Source: Pseudobacter sp051955275
GTDB taxonomy: Bacteria > Bacteroidota > Bacteroidia > Chitinophagales > Chitinophagaceae
Direction of reading: 5' to 3'
DNA: 41,823 nucleotides
Assembly: GCF_051955275.1 (NCBI RefSeq)
Contig: NZ_JBQCGW010000257.1
Span: 1-41,823 of the forward strand
Shown here: one piece after another, positions 8,607 through 18,328 of the stretch
Layout of the letters: each line of letters opens with the position of its first letter
Position numbering within the stretch: the stretch's first letter is position 1
Position numbers and translations under genes: made by a program
The notes under the pieces: model-generated
What the model was told of the DNA's origin: nothing
Database searches by the model: none
What the model saw: the letters and a program-made list of their open reading frames with translations, nothing else

Positions 8607-10046
8607 TCAGTAAAAAGGATTTTGTTTCAGATTTGGATTGACACGTAATTCAGAGTTAGGGATCGGCCATCTGTATTGAGCCTGGGTAGGAGGCAGGTTT
8701 ACCGCACCCAGCGCATTCACAGCATCTTCCGGCAGTCTGGTCACGGGCAGGTTCCACCTTCTGAGATCGTGATGCCGGTGTCCTTCAAAAGCCAGTTCTT
8801 TGAATCTTTCTTTTTCGATGGCATCCATCAGCGCCGTTTTATCTGCAAAGGTCTGGTCTGCATATCCGCTGATACGGGTCCTGCGAAGATCATTGAGATC
8901 ATCTTCAGCCAGATCAAGCTGGTTATTTCCTGCATAAGCTTCTGAGCGGATCAGGTACATTTCACCTGTACGGAACAGTTTGATATCAACCAGGTTCCGG
9001 TTGGTAGATCCATTATTAGTGTACTTGATCACTACATTAGGAGTTCTGCCCGCCGTTACCCTGCCCGGATCTACAACAATATAGGAAGAGAAGCGGATAT
9101 CATTGGCCTGATCAAACAGGTTTGTAAGTTCATAAGATGCGGCATAGTAAACCCGTGAGCCTGCAGGATTAGAGAGGAATGTTTCCTGAGTATACAGATT
9201 ACCCAATGGAGTTTCCGAGTCTGACGCCACTCTTTTCAGTTTCCATATCACTTCAGCAGGAGCTTCTTCATGCCAGATTTTCGGAAAATCAGCGCGGGAA
9301 GCCAGGGGTTTTCCATTGATCACTTCCGTAGCGTATTTTATAGCGTTTGGCCAGTTCTTTTCATAAAGGGCAACCCGTGCCTGTATGGCTGAAACGGCCA
9401 GCCTGGTGATCCTGGTATTGTCACTGAATCCAACGGGTATCAGGTCTTTTGCCGCTGTAAGATCAGCATTGATCTTTGACATTACCGTACCAAAGCTGGC
9501 ACGTGGATATTTGGTGATCTCAGATTTCTCCATGTATGGGATGCCCATGGAATCCGCCACATATCCGGATGCAAAATTCCTGATGAGCTCAAAATGACAA
9601 TAGGCACGCAAAGCCAGTAACTCCCCTTTATACTGGCTTTTCTGTGTGGTTTCGTCACCTGCCAGGGCCGGTATCTCATCTATTACAGATAATACGCGGT
9701 TCACCCTGTCAATGCCTTTGTAATTATCATACCAGGCATCATGTTGAAAAGAGCCGTCGTATTGCCATCGGTAGGTGGCAACACCGCTACCCGTGCTGTT
9801 CTCCGTGGGAAGCATCACTTCATCTGTTATACGGGTAGTATAAAAGATACTGCTGTAATAATTAAGAGCGCTGTAGGCGCCGAGCAAGCCGGAGTTCACA
9901 TCCTTTACATTCCTGAAAGCCTTGGAGGGATCGATGGTATCTGAAGGCAGCAGGTCCAGTTGTTTGTTACAGGCACTGAGCAGTAACAAAGCAGTTACGG
10001 ATCCCAGGAAAATATTTTTATAAGAAGGTATTGTTGTCATGGTCAT
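8607..10046 (-). CDS. SusD/RagB-family outer-membrane substrate-binding lipoprotein (locus 1)
   Basis: The protein has 479 residues. Its lipoprotein signal peptide ends in the lipobox LLSAC, with Cys26 as the lipidated residue. The N-terminal part (SDTIDPSKAFRNVKDVNSG) and the C-terminal half (MYLIRSEAYAG, DDLNDLRRTR, EKERFKELAFEGHRHHDLRRW) are diagnostic of SusD/RagB. These proteins are surface-exposed lids on SusC channels and capture oligomeric nutrients. It follows susC by 6 bp and precedes the cyanophycinase/isoaspartyl-peptidase gene by 2 bp, so the three are surely co-transcribed. That context points to peptide-type ligands. Two in-frame ATGs (10046 and 10040) are both compatible with the signal peptide. 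Confidence 0.95.
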   Translation of the reverse strand: MTMTTIPSYKNIFLGSVTALLLLSACNKQLDLLPSDTIDPSKAFRNVKDVNSGLLGAYSALNYYSSIFYTTRITDEVMLPTENSTGSGVATYRWQYDGSFQHDAWYDNYKGIDRVNRVLSVIDEIPALAGDETTQKSQYKGELLALRAYCHFELIRNFASGYVADSMGIPYMEKSEITKYPRASFGTVMSKINADLTAAKDLIPVGFSDNTRITRLAVSAIQARVALYEKNWPNAIKYATEVINGKPLASRADFPKIWHEEAPAEVIWKLKRVASDSETPLGNLYTQETFLSNPAGSRVYYAASYELTNLFDQANDIRFSSYIVVDPGRVTAGRTPNVVIKYTNNGSTNRNLVDIKLFRTGEMYLIRSEAYAGNNQLDLAEDDLNDLRRTRISGYADQTFADKTALMDAIEKERFKELAFEGHRHHDLRRWNLPVTRLPEDAVNALGAVNLPPTQAQYRWPIPNSELRVNPNLKQNPFY

Positions 10047-10052
10047 AAGCGG

Positions 10053-13000
10053 TTAGAAGTTAACATTTAAGCCCAGTACAAAAGTTCTTGGCGCGGGAAA
10101 GCTGAACCTCGCATATTCATTGCCGTTCTCAGGATCAAATCCCCGCCATTTGGTCCAGGTAAGCAGGTTCTGTCCCTGCAGGTTGATCTGAACTCCTGAA
10201 ATGAATTTCCATTTGCTGAGCATTGAAGCTGGAAGATTGTAACCAATATTGACATTTCTCAGGCGTACATAAGAAGCATCCTGAATATCCCTGGAGGTGA
10301 AGGTGCGCGAAGCGCTGATCCTGGGCAGAATGGCATTATCTCCCGGTTTTTTCCAGCGGTCATTCAGCAATCTTACAGACTGGTTACTGGTAATAAAGCT
10401 GGGATTCTCGTTGAAATAATCTTCATTGTTGTACCGCATTACTTTGGCATTGAAAGAAAACAGGGCATTCACATAAAAATCTTTCCAGGTAAAGGAGGTA
10501 TTGAAGCCGCCTGTAATTACAGGGATATAGGTTCCAAAGTCGGCAACGCTTAGTGTGGCCGCATTATAATTAGTGGTAATCTGCCCGTCAGGTGTATAAT
10601 ACTGAGGGTCTCCATTGGCAGGATTCACGCCAGCCCATTTAGGCGCATAATGGGAACCGTAAGGAAGCCCTACCCTGATGATACCGGTGTACTGGAATTC
10701 AAATTCATCTGCACCGCCAAGATCGAGGACCACATTTTTATTGTAACCCATATTACCACCAACCGTCCAGATCAGGTCCTTTGTTTTTATCACATCGGCC
10801 TGCAGGTCGATTTCTACGCCGCGATTCCTCATTTTTCCGGAACTGATAGATAAATTGGTGAAGCCTGAAGTGGCGGGTAATGGCTGATCAATAAAAAGAT
10901 TACTGGTGATCCTGTTATAATATTCTGCAGTCAGGCGGATCCGGTTCTGAATCAGCGCCAGGTCAAATCCGATATTCAGCTCCCTGGCATATTCCCAATC
11001 GTAAAAAGGGTTGCCGGGAGAAGTAGGAACGATGCCGGCGTTGCCACCATACGGAGAAAGGCCATAAGCAGGCAGGTAGGCAAAGTTGGAAGGGAAAGGG
11101 CTTGCAGTAGTACCATAACTGGCCCTGAAACGAAGTCCGGTTATTGCATGTACATTTTCCATGAATGATTCTCGTCTGACCTCCCAGCTGGCTCCAACAG
11201 AATAGAACCCATGCCAGCGGTTATTTTCCGGCAAAGTAGAAGAGCCATCATAGCGGTAACTGGCATTGAGCGTATATTTATTCTGATAGGTATATCGTGC
11301 AATACCAATCAGGGAAGACATGGCATTTTCTGTACGCGCACCACCCAATGTTGGGATATAGGTAGCGGTGTTGCCGATACCTGCGGGTGTTTCAGGCAAG
11401 CGGGGATCAAGACCAAAACCGGTATAATTGAAACGCCTGTCTTTATTGCTGAGAAATTCATACAGGCCTGACACTTCCACTTCATGATCGGCACCAAATA
11501 CTCCATTATAAGTCAGACCTGAAGTAGATACCAGGGAAGTGCGTCGGCTTACCCCTTCACCAAAGGAACCCAGTCTTCCATTTGATACCCTCCGGCCAGC
11601 ATAGGAATCAGGATTGATAAACTGTTCGGTTGTCTGATCCCGGTAGTCGATACCCAGCCTTGTTTTAGCCACCAGCCCTGGCGCAACAGTATAGTTCAGA
11701 GAAAGACTCATCACTGTTTTCAGCTGGTTGAGCTTATTGGTGGTATTCTGCATGCGGGCGTAAGAATCGCTGCCTTCCCGGAGATCAAGCACCGGGTATT
11801 TGCTTCCATCTTCTGTAGTTACCAGCTTTCCATCAGGAGCATAAGGATATTCATAAGGGAGAGCGTAATAAACTGCGGAAATGGGATTATTGGCACCGGT
11901 GCCGTTTTCATTCTGAATAAGATTGGATTTTGAGTATCCGATATTCAGATTGAGGTTGGCAGAAAATTTTCCGTAAGTAAAATCCAGATTGTTCTTAAGG
12001 GTATACCGCTTCAGGTCTGATACTTTAATGAGACCCTGCTGATCAAAATAGTTGAGCGAAGTGTAAAACCTGATATTCTGGTTGCCACCACTGGCGCTGA
12101 TCTGCTGTTCCATGAAACTCCCATTGCGCATGAATAAATCGCGCCAGTCAGTGTTTACACCAAGGAGACTGTCTACAATATGATCAGCGTTCTGTTTTTC
12201 TGCTGCGCTCATATTGGCATAATCAGGGTTCAGTTTTGAATAGGTCCAGAAAGGACCTGCCTCTGCCCCCGTTTCCACACCGATGCCCTCTTCAAATTCT
12301 TTTCTCTCGGCGGAATTCATCATCCTGAACTTGGTGGAAGTAAGGGTTGAAACGCCGTATTGCGACCGGTATTCCAGGGCAAGTTTTCCCGCCTTCCCCT
12401 TTTTGGTAGTGATCACAATTACCCCATTTGAACCACGGGAACCATAGATGGCTTTTGCGGAAGCATCTTTCAATACCGTGACAGATTCAATATCCCCGGG
12501 GTTAAGCGACATGAAAGCGCCTGATTCAATAGGCACTCCATCCATTACATACAGAACAGTATTGTCACCGGCAATTGATCCAACTCCTCTCAGTAAAACT
12601 CTTGCACTGGTGCCTGGTTGGCCTGATATAGCAGAGATGGAAAGGCCTGGCACACGGCCCTGCAATGCCTGTTCAAAAGTGGCTGAGGGTACGTCATTGA
12701 TCTTATCACCACCAACTGTTGTAGCTGCAGAGGCCGATTTGTTCCGGGAATAACTGGTATATCCTGTAACCACCACCTCACCGAGGCTGGTTGCGGATAA
12801 TTTCATTGTTACATTGATTATCGGGCGGTTCAACAGGACCTGCTCATCCAGATATCCTACCAGGGAGAAAGACAGGGATTTTGCACTTGCGGGAACAGAA
12901 AGACTGTAATCACCGTTTGCATCCGTAGTGGTTCCCGCACTGGTACCGGTGATCAGCACCGATACTCCTGCCAGGGGTTTATTATCCGGACCGGTCACTT

Positions 13001-13391
13001 TGCCTTTTATCACTTTGTCCTGTTCCGCCGGCCGGGCGGTTGAGAACACCACCACCAGGTTGTCTTCCCGGACTGAATAATTTATGGCCAGTCCTTTGAA
13101 AGCCTGGCTGAGCACCTGGTCCAGTTCAGCATCTTTCATGGAGATATCAAGCTTTTTATCGGCTGGCAAAGTGCCGGAATGATATACAAACCTGTAAAGG
13201 GTTTGTTTCTCCACTTCATTCAATAATTGTTTGAGGGTGGCCTTGTGCAGTTGCAGGTTGATCTTCTGCTGTGAAAAACTTTTCGCCTGCACCTGCATAC
13301 TGGCAAACATCAACAGCAACGTGATGAGTTTCGTAAAAAAGACCAGCGGCCTCAGGAACGGGCGATGGCCGGCAACATAAGCAGTCTTCAT
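10053..13391 (-). CDS. SusC/RagA-family TonB-dependent transporter with STN signalling domain (locus 1)
   Basis: The protein has 1112 residues and would form an outer-membrane TonB-dependent channel paired with the SusD at 8607-10046. After a signal peptide (cleavage near QA|K, 36/37) come an STN domain (about 43-116) and a carboxypeptidase-regulatory-like beta-sandwich (about 127-200, VIKGKVTGPDNKPLAGVSV). Then come SLGEVVVTGY, the plug (about 205-330, with YVMDGVPIESG and KAIYGSRGSNGVIVITTKKG) and a 22-strand-type barrel ending in LGLNVNF. The STN domain marks a transporter that signals through FecR to an ECF sigma factor, and both partners lie directly upstream. It starts 54 bp after the FecR gene, with no promoter-like sequence in that gap. 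The substrate is unknown, and the downstream enzyme suggests a beta-aspartyl peptide polymer. Confidence 0.96.
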   Translation of the reverse strand: MKTAYVAGHRPFLRPLVFFTKLITLLLMFASMQVQAKSFSQQKINLQLHKATLKQLLNEVEKQTLYRFVYHSGTLPADKKLDISMKDAELDQVLSQAFKGLAINYSVREDNLVVVFSTARPAEQDKVIKGKVTGPDNKPLAGVSVLITGTSAGTTTDANGDYSLSVPASAKSLSFSLVGYLDEQVLLNRPIINVTMKLSATSLGEVVVTGYTSYSRNKSASAATTVGGDKINDVPSATFEQALQGRVPGLSISAISGQPGTSARVLLRGVGSIAGDNTVLYVMDGVPIESGAFMSLNPGDIESVTVLKDASAKAIYGSRGSNGVIVITTKKGKAGKLALEYRSQYGVSTLTSTKFRMMNSAERKEFEEGIGVETGAEAGPFWTYSKLNPDYANMSAAEKQNADHIVDSLLGVNTDWRDLFMRNGSFMEQQISASGGNQNIRFYTSLNYFDQQGLIKVSDLKRYTLKNNLDFTYGKFSANLNLNIGYSKSNLIQNENGTGANNPISAVYYALPYEYPYAPDGKLVTTEDGSKYPVLDLREGSDSYARMQNTTNKLNQLKTVMSLSLNYTVAPGLVAKTRLGIDYRDQTTEQFINPDSYAGRRVSNGRLGSFGEGVSRRTSLVSTSGLTYNGVFGADHEVEVSGLYEFLSNKDRRFNYTGFGLDPRLPETPAGIGNTATYIPTLGGARTENAMSSLIGIARYTYQNKYTLNASYRYDGSSTLPENNRWHGFYSVGASWEVRRESFMENVHAITGLRFRASYGTTASPFPSNFAYLPAYGLSPYGGNAGIVPTSPGNPFYDWEYARELNIGFDLALIQNRIRLTAEYYNRITSNLFIDQPLPATSGFTNLSISSGKMRNRGVEIDLQADVIKTKDLIWTVGGNMGYNKNVVLDLGGADEFEFQYTGIIRVGLPYGSHYAPKWAGVNPANGDPQYYTPDGQITTNYNAATLSVADFGTYIPVITGGFNTSFTWKDFYVNALFSFNAKVMRYNNEDYFNENPSFITSNQSVRLLNDRWKKPGDNAILPRISASRTFTSRDIQDASYVRLRNVNIGYNLPASMLSKWKFISGVQINLQGQNLLTWTKWRGFDPENGNEYARFSFPAPRTFVLGLNVNF

Positions 13392-13445
13392 AACACTGTT
13401 TGGTTTATGATGATCAAATCGGGGTATGATGAATAATACAGGTTA

Positions 13446-14549
13446 TCATTTACTGATGATGATACTATCCTTCCTGATTGCAAAATTGAAGGGGTAAGAC
13501 AACTGCAGGGCTTCAAGCGCTTTCACTACAGACTCGCTTTCAAATGTGCCGGAATACCGGTACCCTCTCACTACTTCATCCGTAAAACCGATATGTATGC
13601 CATACCATTGCTGCAGTTTTGATGCGATTGTTTCCAATGGCTCGTCATCAATTTTCAACCTGTTCCTCACCCAGGCAATTTCTTTTGCTTTGTGGTTCAC
13701 AGGGTCGGCAAGCATTGAAACCACTTTTAATGGATTTTCAGCAGCGGCCAGCGCGGCTGTTTTTCGGGAAAAAACCATTTTCTGACTCGGAGTAAGCACA
13801 ACTTTCTGTTCAGGATGATCCTTCCTGGTTACAGCAACCTTTCCCCGGAACAGGGAGGTTTCAGTCAATTCATTTCCCGGGTATGCACAAACATTGAATA
13901 CTGTTCCCAGTACTTCGATATTCACTTCTTCCGTATGCACAATGAAAGGGAGCTGCTGGTGCCTGACATCAAAAAAGGCCTCACCGGTCAGGTGTAATTC
14001 CCGGGTGGACCTGTTGAAGTTTTTATCAAGTACGATTTTACTGTTGCTACGGAGGGTAACTACAGTTCCATCAGGTAATATCACGGTTTTGCGGGGCTGA
14101 TTGCCGGTTATTATGCCTGCTTCATCTGTCACCACTTGTTGCGCCTGTACAACAGGCAGAGTAGCGTCAGAAGGCTGCCACATAAAATAACCTGCTACTG
14201 CCAGCAACAGGATGGCAGCGGCTGCAGCAGCCGTCCATCTGAACCTGTTGCGCCCTGACAGCACAGGGAGGAAATGGTGTTTTTCTTCCTGCCGGCTCAG
14301 TGTATCTTTCAACAGATCAAAACGACGGATGCCATCTTTCAGCTGTTCCAGTTGCACAGGAAGCTTACCCTGCCTTGCACTGATGATCTGAATAATTTGC
14401 TCCGCTTCCTTTATAACAGCAAACTTATCAGGGTAGTCCCTGATACTGGATTCCCAGGCCTGAACGGCCTTCTCATCCACGCCTAAGCAGTATCGCTGGA
14501 AAGATTCGTCGCAAACAAGATCTTCTACAGTACAGTTCTGGATGTCCAT
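13446..14549 (-). CDS. FecR-family anti-sigma factor with DUF4974 C-terminus (locus 1)
   Basis: I use the ATG at 14549 (367 residues). An upstream in-frame TTG at 14597 exists but adds 16 residues unlike the family, and AAAGGG sits just before the ATG. Residues 1-100 form the cytoplasmic sigma-binding part. A membrane helix follows at about 105-124 (WTAAAAAAILLLAVAGYFMW). The periplasmic FecR domain has the motifs TVILPDGTVVTLRSNSKI, LTGEAFFDV and EVLGTVFNV. The DUF4974 tail (ETIASKLQQWYGI) contacts the STN domain of the transporter. It would hold the ECF sigma factor encoded just upstream (stop at 14635) until the SusC at 10053-13391 binds ligand. An inverted repeat spans the leader between the two genes. 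Confidence 0.93.
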   Translation of the reverse strand: MDIQNCTVEDLVCDESFQRYCLGVDEKAVQAWESSIRDYPDKFAVIKEAEQIIQIISARQGKLPVQLEQLKDGIRRFDLLKDTLSRQEEKHHFLPVLSGRNRFRWTAAAAAAILLLAVAGYFMWQPSDATLPVVQAQQVVTDEAGIITGNQPRKTVILPDGTVVTLRSNSKIVLDKNFNRSTRELHLTGEAFFDVRHQQLPFIVHTEEVNIEVLGTVFNVCAYPGNELTETSLFRGKVAVTRKDHPEQKVVLTPSQKMVFSRKTAALAAAENPLKVVSMLADPVNHKAKEIAWVRNRLKIDDEPLETIASKLQQWYGIHIGFTDEVVRGYRYSGTFESESVVKALEALQLSYPFNFAIRKDSIIISK

Positions 14550-14634
14550 GGAAAGCCCTTTAGATATACTGAGGGGCTGTTCCCGGTTTTTTCCCAAAAA
14601 AATCAGTACTATTTTTTAAAAACTTTTCAAGTAT

Positions 14635-15186
14635 CTATTTCAATTCTTTACGGAGGATTTTGATGGCATTGTAGATAGTATTGTAAGCAGTTTTGATACT
14701 CAGTTCTGTGGTAGCAGCCACCTGCTCATAAGTAAGGCCTTCAAAGAACATCAGCCTGATCAGTTCCTTTTGTTTGGGAGTCAGTTGCTCTATGGCCCTG
14801 TGTAGTTTTTCCCTTAGCTCTTCATCGTGTTGTACACGGATAATGATCTCTTCATATGGAAGTTCTTCACTAAGCTCTTTATCTGTAAGTTTATGGATGG
14901 CTTTATCGGTTTTGGAATAATACACCAGTTTATCAATCAGCATTCGCTTCAATGAGGTGAAGAGGTAAGCTCTTACCTGCTGCACTTCATTGAGCCGTTG
15001 GTGTTTATCCCAGAGCTGAAGAAACAACTGGGTAACACAATCCTTTACCAGTTCATCATTGGCAGTGATCTTCAATCCAAACCTTACCAGATGGAAATAG
15101 GTGTTGTTGTACAGATCAAAGAGCGCCTGTTTGTTTCCTGTTCTGATCTGTTTCCAGTATTCGATATTTATTTCTTCATCGGTCAT
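14635..15186 (-). CDS. ECF RNA polymerase sigma factor, Bacteroidota FecI-type (locus 1)
   Basis: The protein has 183 residues, a normal ECF length. Region 2 spans about residues 20-90 (LFDLYNNTYFHLVRFGLKI, VKDCVTQLFLQLWDKH, VRAYLFTSLKRMLIDKL). Region 4 spans about residues 125-180 (AIEQLTPKQKELIRLMFFEGLTYEQVAATTELS, then KTAYNTIYNAIKILRKEL). It should direct transcription of the SusCD genes below it once FecR releases it. Its ATG lies inside the 3' end of the tricorn-like peptidase gene (11-bp overlap, 15176-15186), which suggests translational coupling. No separate promoter is obvious, so its basal level may depend on transcription arriving from upstream. Confidence 0.93.
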   Translation of the reverse strand: MTDEEINIEYWKQIRTGNKQALFDLYNNTYFHLVRFGLKITANDELVKDCVTQLFLQLWDKHQRLNEVQQVRAYLFTSLKRMLIDKLVYYSKTDKAIHKLTDKELSEELPYEEIIIRVQHDEELREKLHRAIEQLTPKQKELIRLMFFEGLTYEQVAATTELSIKTAYNTIYNAIKILRKELK

Positions 15187-18100
15187 CCGGGGTCAGTTTC
15201 GATTGACGGATGGCTTCTTCCAGTTGCTGGTCGCGGCCTTTACTTACAATCCCATATTCATTCATAGAACGAATATCAGGTTCCGTCTGGTAATTCTCCA
15301 GGTATTTTCCTGCATTTGTTTTTACACCGATCGTTGGAACACTGTAACTGAGGGAAGGATCCAGCAGGGCCTGTCCTGTCATCCAGGTGCAACTGCCAGG
15401 GACCGGCATGCCTATCAGCTTACCCATATGAAGATATTGATAGTCGTACACAAAACAGTGGCCATCGCTGTAATTGGCTTCCCCGGCCAGCACAATACTT
15501 GGTTTGGTCCAGCGGAAAGATGGCTCAATACCGGTACTGAACTGATCGGTCCCATTACTCCGTAGCCTGGCGCCGCTGAGAAAGGTGATCAGTTCGGGCG
15601 CCAGGTCTCCGCCCCTGTTAAAGCGCGTATCAACAATCACACCTTTGCAATGATGATACCGGCCCAACACTTCTTCATACACATTTCTGTAGGCTGCATC
15701 ATTCATCCGATACAGGTGTACATACCCCCATTGGCCACTGGTCTGCTTTTCAACTTCCTCACGATTCCGTTCAACCCATCTTTTATACAGCAACTCCGCT
15801 TCCTCTTCAATGGAAATGGATGTTACAGTAACGGTTTGAATCTTTTCCCCGCTTTTCACCTCCAGCAAAACCTTCTTCCCTGTTTTACCTGCCAGATAAA
15901 AATCCATTTCCCGGTCTGCTGCAACAGTAACACCATCCACACTCATGATAAGATCCCCTTTTCTGATGGATAACCCACACAGATCAAGTGGCGAACCTTT
16001 GACCAGTTCTTTGATCTTCATTCCTTCTCCTGCATATTGCAGATCATAAAAAACACCCAATGAGCCGGCCACTCCGGTATCTTTTGGTTTTGGGTTCCAG
16101 GTAGCGCCTGTATGACTCACATTCAACTCACCCAACAGTTCATTGAGCATTTCTGCAAAATCATAGTTGTTACTGATGCCCGACAGGTATTTCCTGTAAG
16201 CAGTTCCCAGCTTTTTCCAGTCGGCGCCATGGTACCCCGCCGTATAAAAAGTCTCTGCTGTTCTGCGCAGCACATGATCAAACATGGAGGTTCTTTCTTT
16301 TACCAGGTCAACCGTTATTGCGGTGTTGATTGCCAGTTTTTGCTGTGTGATCGCTACCGGATCCACACGTAGGATGGCGCCCTCTCCCAGAATATAAATG
16401 ATATGCTGCTCCCTGTTCCATTGCATGATACCATTACGCAGCTGCAGAGGTAACAATCTCTTCGTTTCCTTCGTTTGCAGATCGATTTGCCAGAGATCGT
16501 AGTTCTTCTCAAACTTTGCGAGGTAGTAAAATGTATTCCCATCCGCACTCAGGAGCCCATCTTCCAGCAACGCAGCAGTGTTGGTCAGTCTGCGCCTGCT
16601 GCCTGCAATGGCTTTCCAGTCAATGGTGGATGCAGCTGAATCCTCCAGGTGCATGGTAAACCAATCTGACTGCGCTGGTCCGCTGTTATCGTAGCTATGT
16701 AATCCGTAGCGGTCGCTTTCATACAGGATCGCCTTGCCGTTCATCATCCAGCGGGGGCGTATATCATTGAATCCGCTACGGGTAAGATTGAGTAATTGTC
16801 CATTTCCCGAAGCACTGATAACACCTACTTCATCATTGCCTCCTTCCTGTTCCGTGAATTGCACCAGCAACCAACGCCCGTCAGGGCTCCATTGAAAGTA
16901 CTGATCAAAATCCCGCCTGCTGATCAGTTGATCGCTGGTCAGAATGGTTCTTGTTACACCGGTAGCACAGTGGAAAACCCTGAGTGTATTCCTGTTGGCG
17001 ATGTAAGCAATTTCTTTTCCGTCAGGAGACCAGGCAGGTTGATAAGCTTCATCTTCGCTGTTTATCACCTCCAGCTCTTTTACCTGACCTGTATTGTAAA
17101 AAAAAGAATCATTGGCTGTAACAGCAGCCTGGAAAATCTTCCATTTGCCATCCCTTTCACTGGCATACAAAAGCTTTTTTCCATCAGGAGAATAGCTCAA
17201 ACCCGCTTCCCTGGCGGCTGTTTCCGTGATACGCTTAACATTATTGCCGGAATCATTGCATACAAACACTTCGCCCCGTGTAATAAAAGCGATTTCCTTT
17301 CCGGAAGGAGCAACTGCCATTTCACTGAGTTCTGTTACTGAAACGGTGGTATTGCGGGAGACTGTAACTGGCGGTACTGTAATATTCACTTTCCGGGCGG
17401 AAGCATTGGAAAGCATAATGTATATGCCGCCGTCGTAACCAAAACAAAGCGTATTGTTACCGGCAATGGAGAGAAAACGAACAGGATGATCCTTAAAGAA
17501 AGTCAATTGCCTGGGATCGGAAGTATCGGAGAGCGAAGATTGAAAAATATTAAAACTTCCCTGCCTTTCACTGAGATAAAAAAACTGTTGCTGATCCTTT
17601 GCAAACACAGGGTTTCTGTCTTCCCCTGCAAAGCTGCTGAGTTGTTGATGTTGCTGCGTTTTCTCATCATACATCCAGATATCCCTCGCTGCTGAAGACA
17701 CCTGGTGTTTACGCCAGGGATTTTCCCTTGCCTTTCTGTCGTAATACAGGATGAGATGGCCATTGGTGCTTATCCTGGCGCCTTCAGCAGGAGTGGTCAA
17801 TATTTGTCTGACCCTTCCACCGATGGCAGGTACCTGGTATAATTCAGGCAGTGATTCAGAGGGAAATTGCCTGCAGGCCGGATCATCCATCCTTGCTGCC
17901 GAAAAGATAACTGCCCTGTCGTCTGCCGTAAAATCGGAGGGGAATTCATCTGCTGCATGCCAGGTAAGCCGACGGGCTTCTCCCCCTTTTGCCTCTACCA
18001 CGTAAATATCAAAATTGCCGGAACGATTGCTGGCAAATGCGATGGCAGTTCCACTGTGATTCCAGACCGGCATCAGTTCCTGCGATTCACTCTTCACCAG

Positions 18101-18286
18101 CAGCTTTGCTGTTCCTCCTGATGCTGGAACAGTATACAGGTCTCCGTAACAGGAAAACACAATGGTGCGCCCATCGGGAGATATGGCAGGATACCGTAAC
18201 CAGGTTGCGGAATTTTGTGCTGTCAGTAACGAATTCAGGAAAACAGACAACAGTAAGAGAATAAATCCTTTCATTCCGGAGCGCAT
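15176..18286 (-). CDS. Tricorn-like S41 peptidase with beta-propellers and PDZ domain, secreted
   Basis: I use the ATG at 18286 (1036 residues). A TTG 13 codons earlier would damage the signal peptide, and an ATG at 18274 is an alternative. After the signal peptide (cleavage near TA|Q) come two blocks of WD40/TolB-like repeats. They show the recurring patterns YPAISPDGRTIVFS, LSYSPDGKKLLYAS and PAWSPDGKEIAYIANR, up to about residue 660. A C1-like helical region, a PDZ domain (about 752-835) and an S41 serine-peptidase domain follow. The nucleophile is Ser940 in EANYSDGHCF. Such proteins trim peptides in the periplasm; the propellers gate access. It starts 42 bp after a MutS-like gene and ends overlapping the ECF sigma start, which links peptide degradation to the SusCD locus. 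It could also have a housekeeping role. Confidence 0.9.
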   Translation of the reverse strand: MRSGMKGFILLLLSVFLNSLLTAQNSATWLRYPAISPDGRTIVFSCYGDLYTVPASGGTAKLLVKSESQELMPVWNHSGTAIAFASNRSGNFDIYVVEAKGGEARRLTWHAADEFPSDFTADDRAVIFSAARMDDPACRQFPSESLPELYQVPAIGGRVRQILTTPAEGARISTNGHLILYYDRKARENPWRKHQVSSAARDIWMYDEKTQQHQQLSSFAGEDRNPVFAKDQQQFFYLSERQGSFNIFQSSLSDTSDPRQLTFFKDHPVRFLSIAGNNTLCFGYDGGIYIMLSNASARKVNITVPPVTVSRNTTVSVTELSEMAVAPSGKEIAFITRGEVFVCNDSGNNVKRITETAAREAGLSYSPDGKKLLYASERDGKWKIFQAAVTANDSFFYNTGQVKELEVINSEDEAYQPAWSPDGKEIAYIANRNTLRVFHCATGVTRTILTSDQLISRRDFDQYFQWSPDGRWLLVQFTEQEGGNDEVGVISASGNGQLLNLTRSGFNDIRPRWMMNGKAILYESDRYGLHSYDNSGPAQSDWFTMHLEDSAASTIDWKAIAGSRRRLTNTAALLEDGLLSADGNTFYYLAKFEKNYDLWQIDLQTKETKRLLPLQLRNGIMQWNREQHIIYILGEGAILRVDPVAITQQKLAINTAITVDLVKERTSMFDHVLRRTAETFYTAGYHGADWKKLGTAYRKYLSGISNNYDFAEMLNELLGELNVSHTGATWNPKPKDTGVAGSLGVFYDLQYAGEGMKIKELVKGSPLDLCGLSIRKGDLIMSVDGVTVAADREMDFYLAGKTGKKVLLEVKSGEKIQTVTVTSISIEEEAELLYKRWVERNREEVEKQTSGQWGYVHLYRMNDAAYRNVYEEVLGRYHHCKGVIVDTRFNRGGDLAPELITFLSGARLRSNGTDQFSTGIEPSFRWTKPSIVLAGEANYSDGHCFVYDYQYLHMGKLIGMPVPGSCTWMTGQALLDPSLSYSVPTIGVKTNAGKYLENYQTEPDIRSMNEYGIVSKGRDQQLEEAIRQSKLTPDDR

Positions 18287-18328
18287 TAATGAAATGGAAA
18301 TATACTCAAAATGATGGATTGACAATAT

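Noticed and set aside
8607..13391. Reading locus 1 as an ordinary polysaccharide utilisation locus
   Set aside because: No glycoside hydrolase, polysaccharide lyase, esterase or sulfatase is encoded; the only linked enzyme acts on aspartyl peptide bonds.
14550..14597. TTG start for the locus-1 FecR
   Set aside because: It adds 16 residues that do not resemble FecR N-termini, whereas the ATG at 14549 is preceded by a purine-rich AAAGGG.
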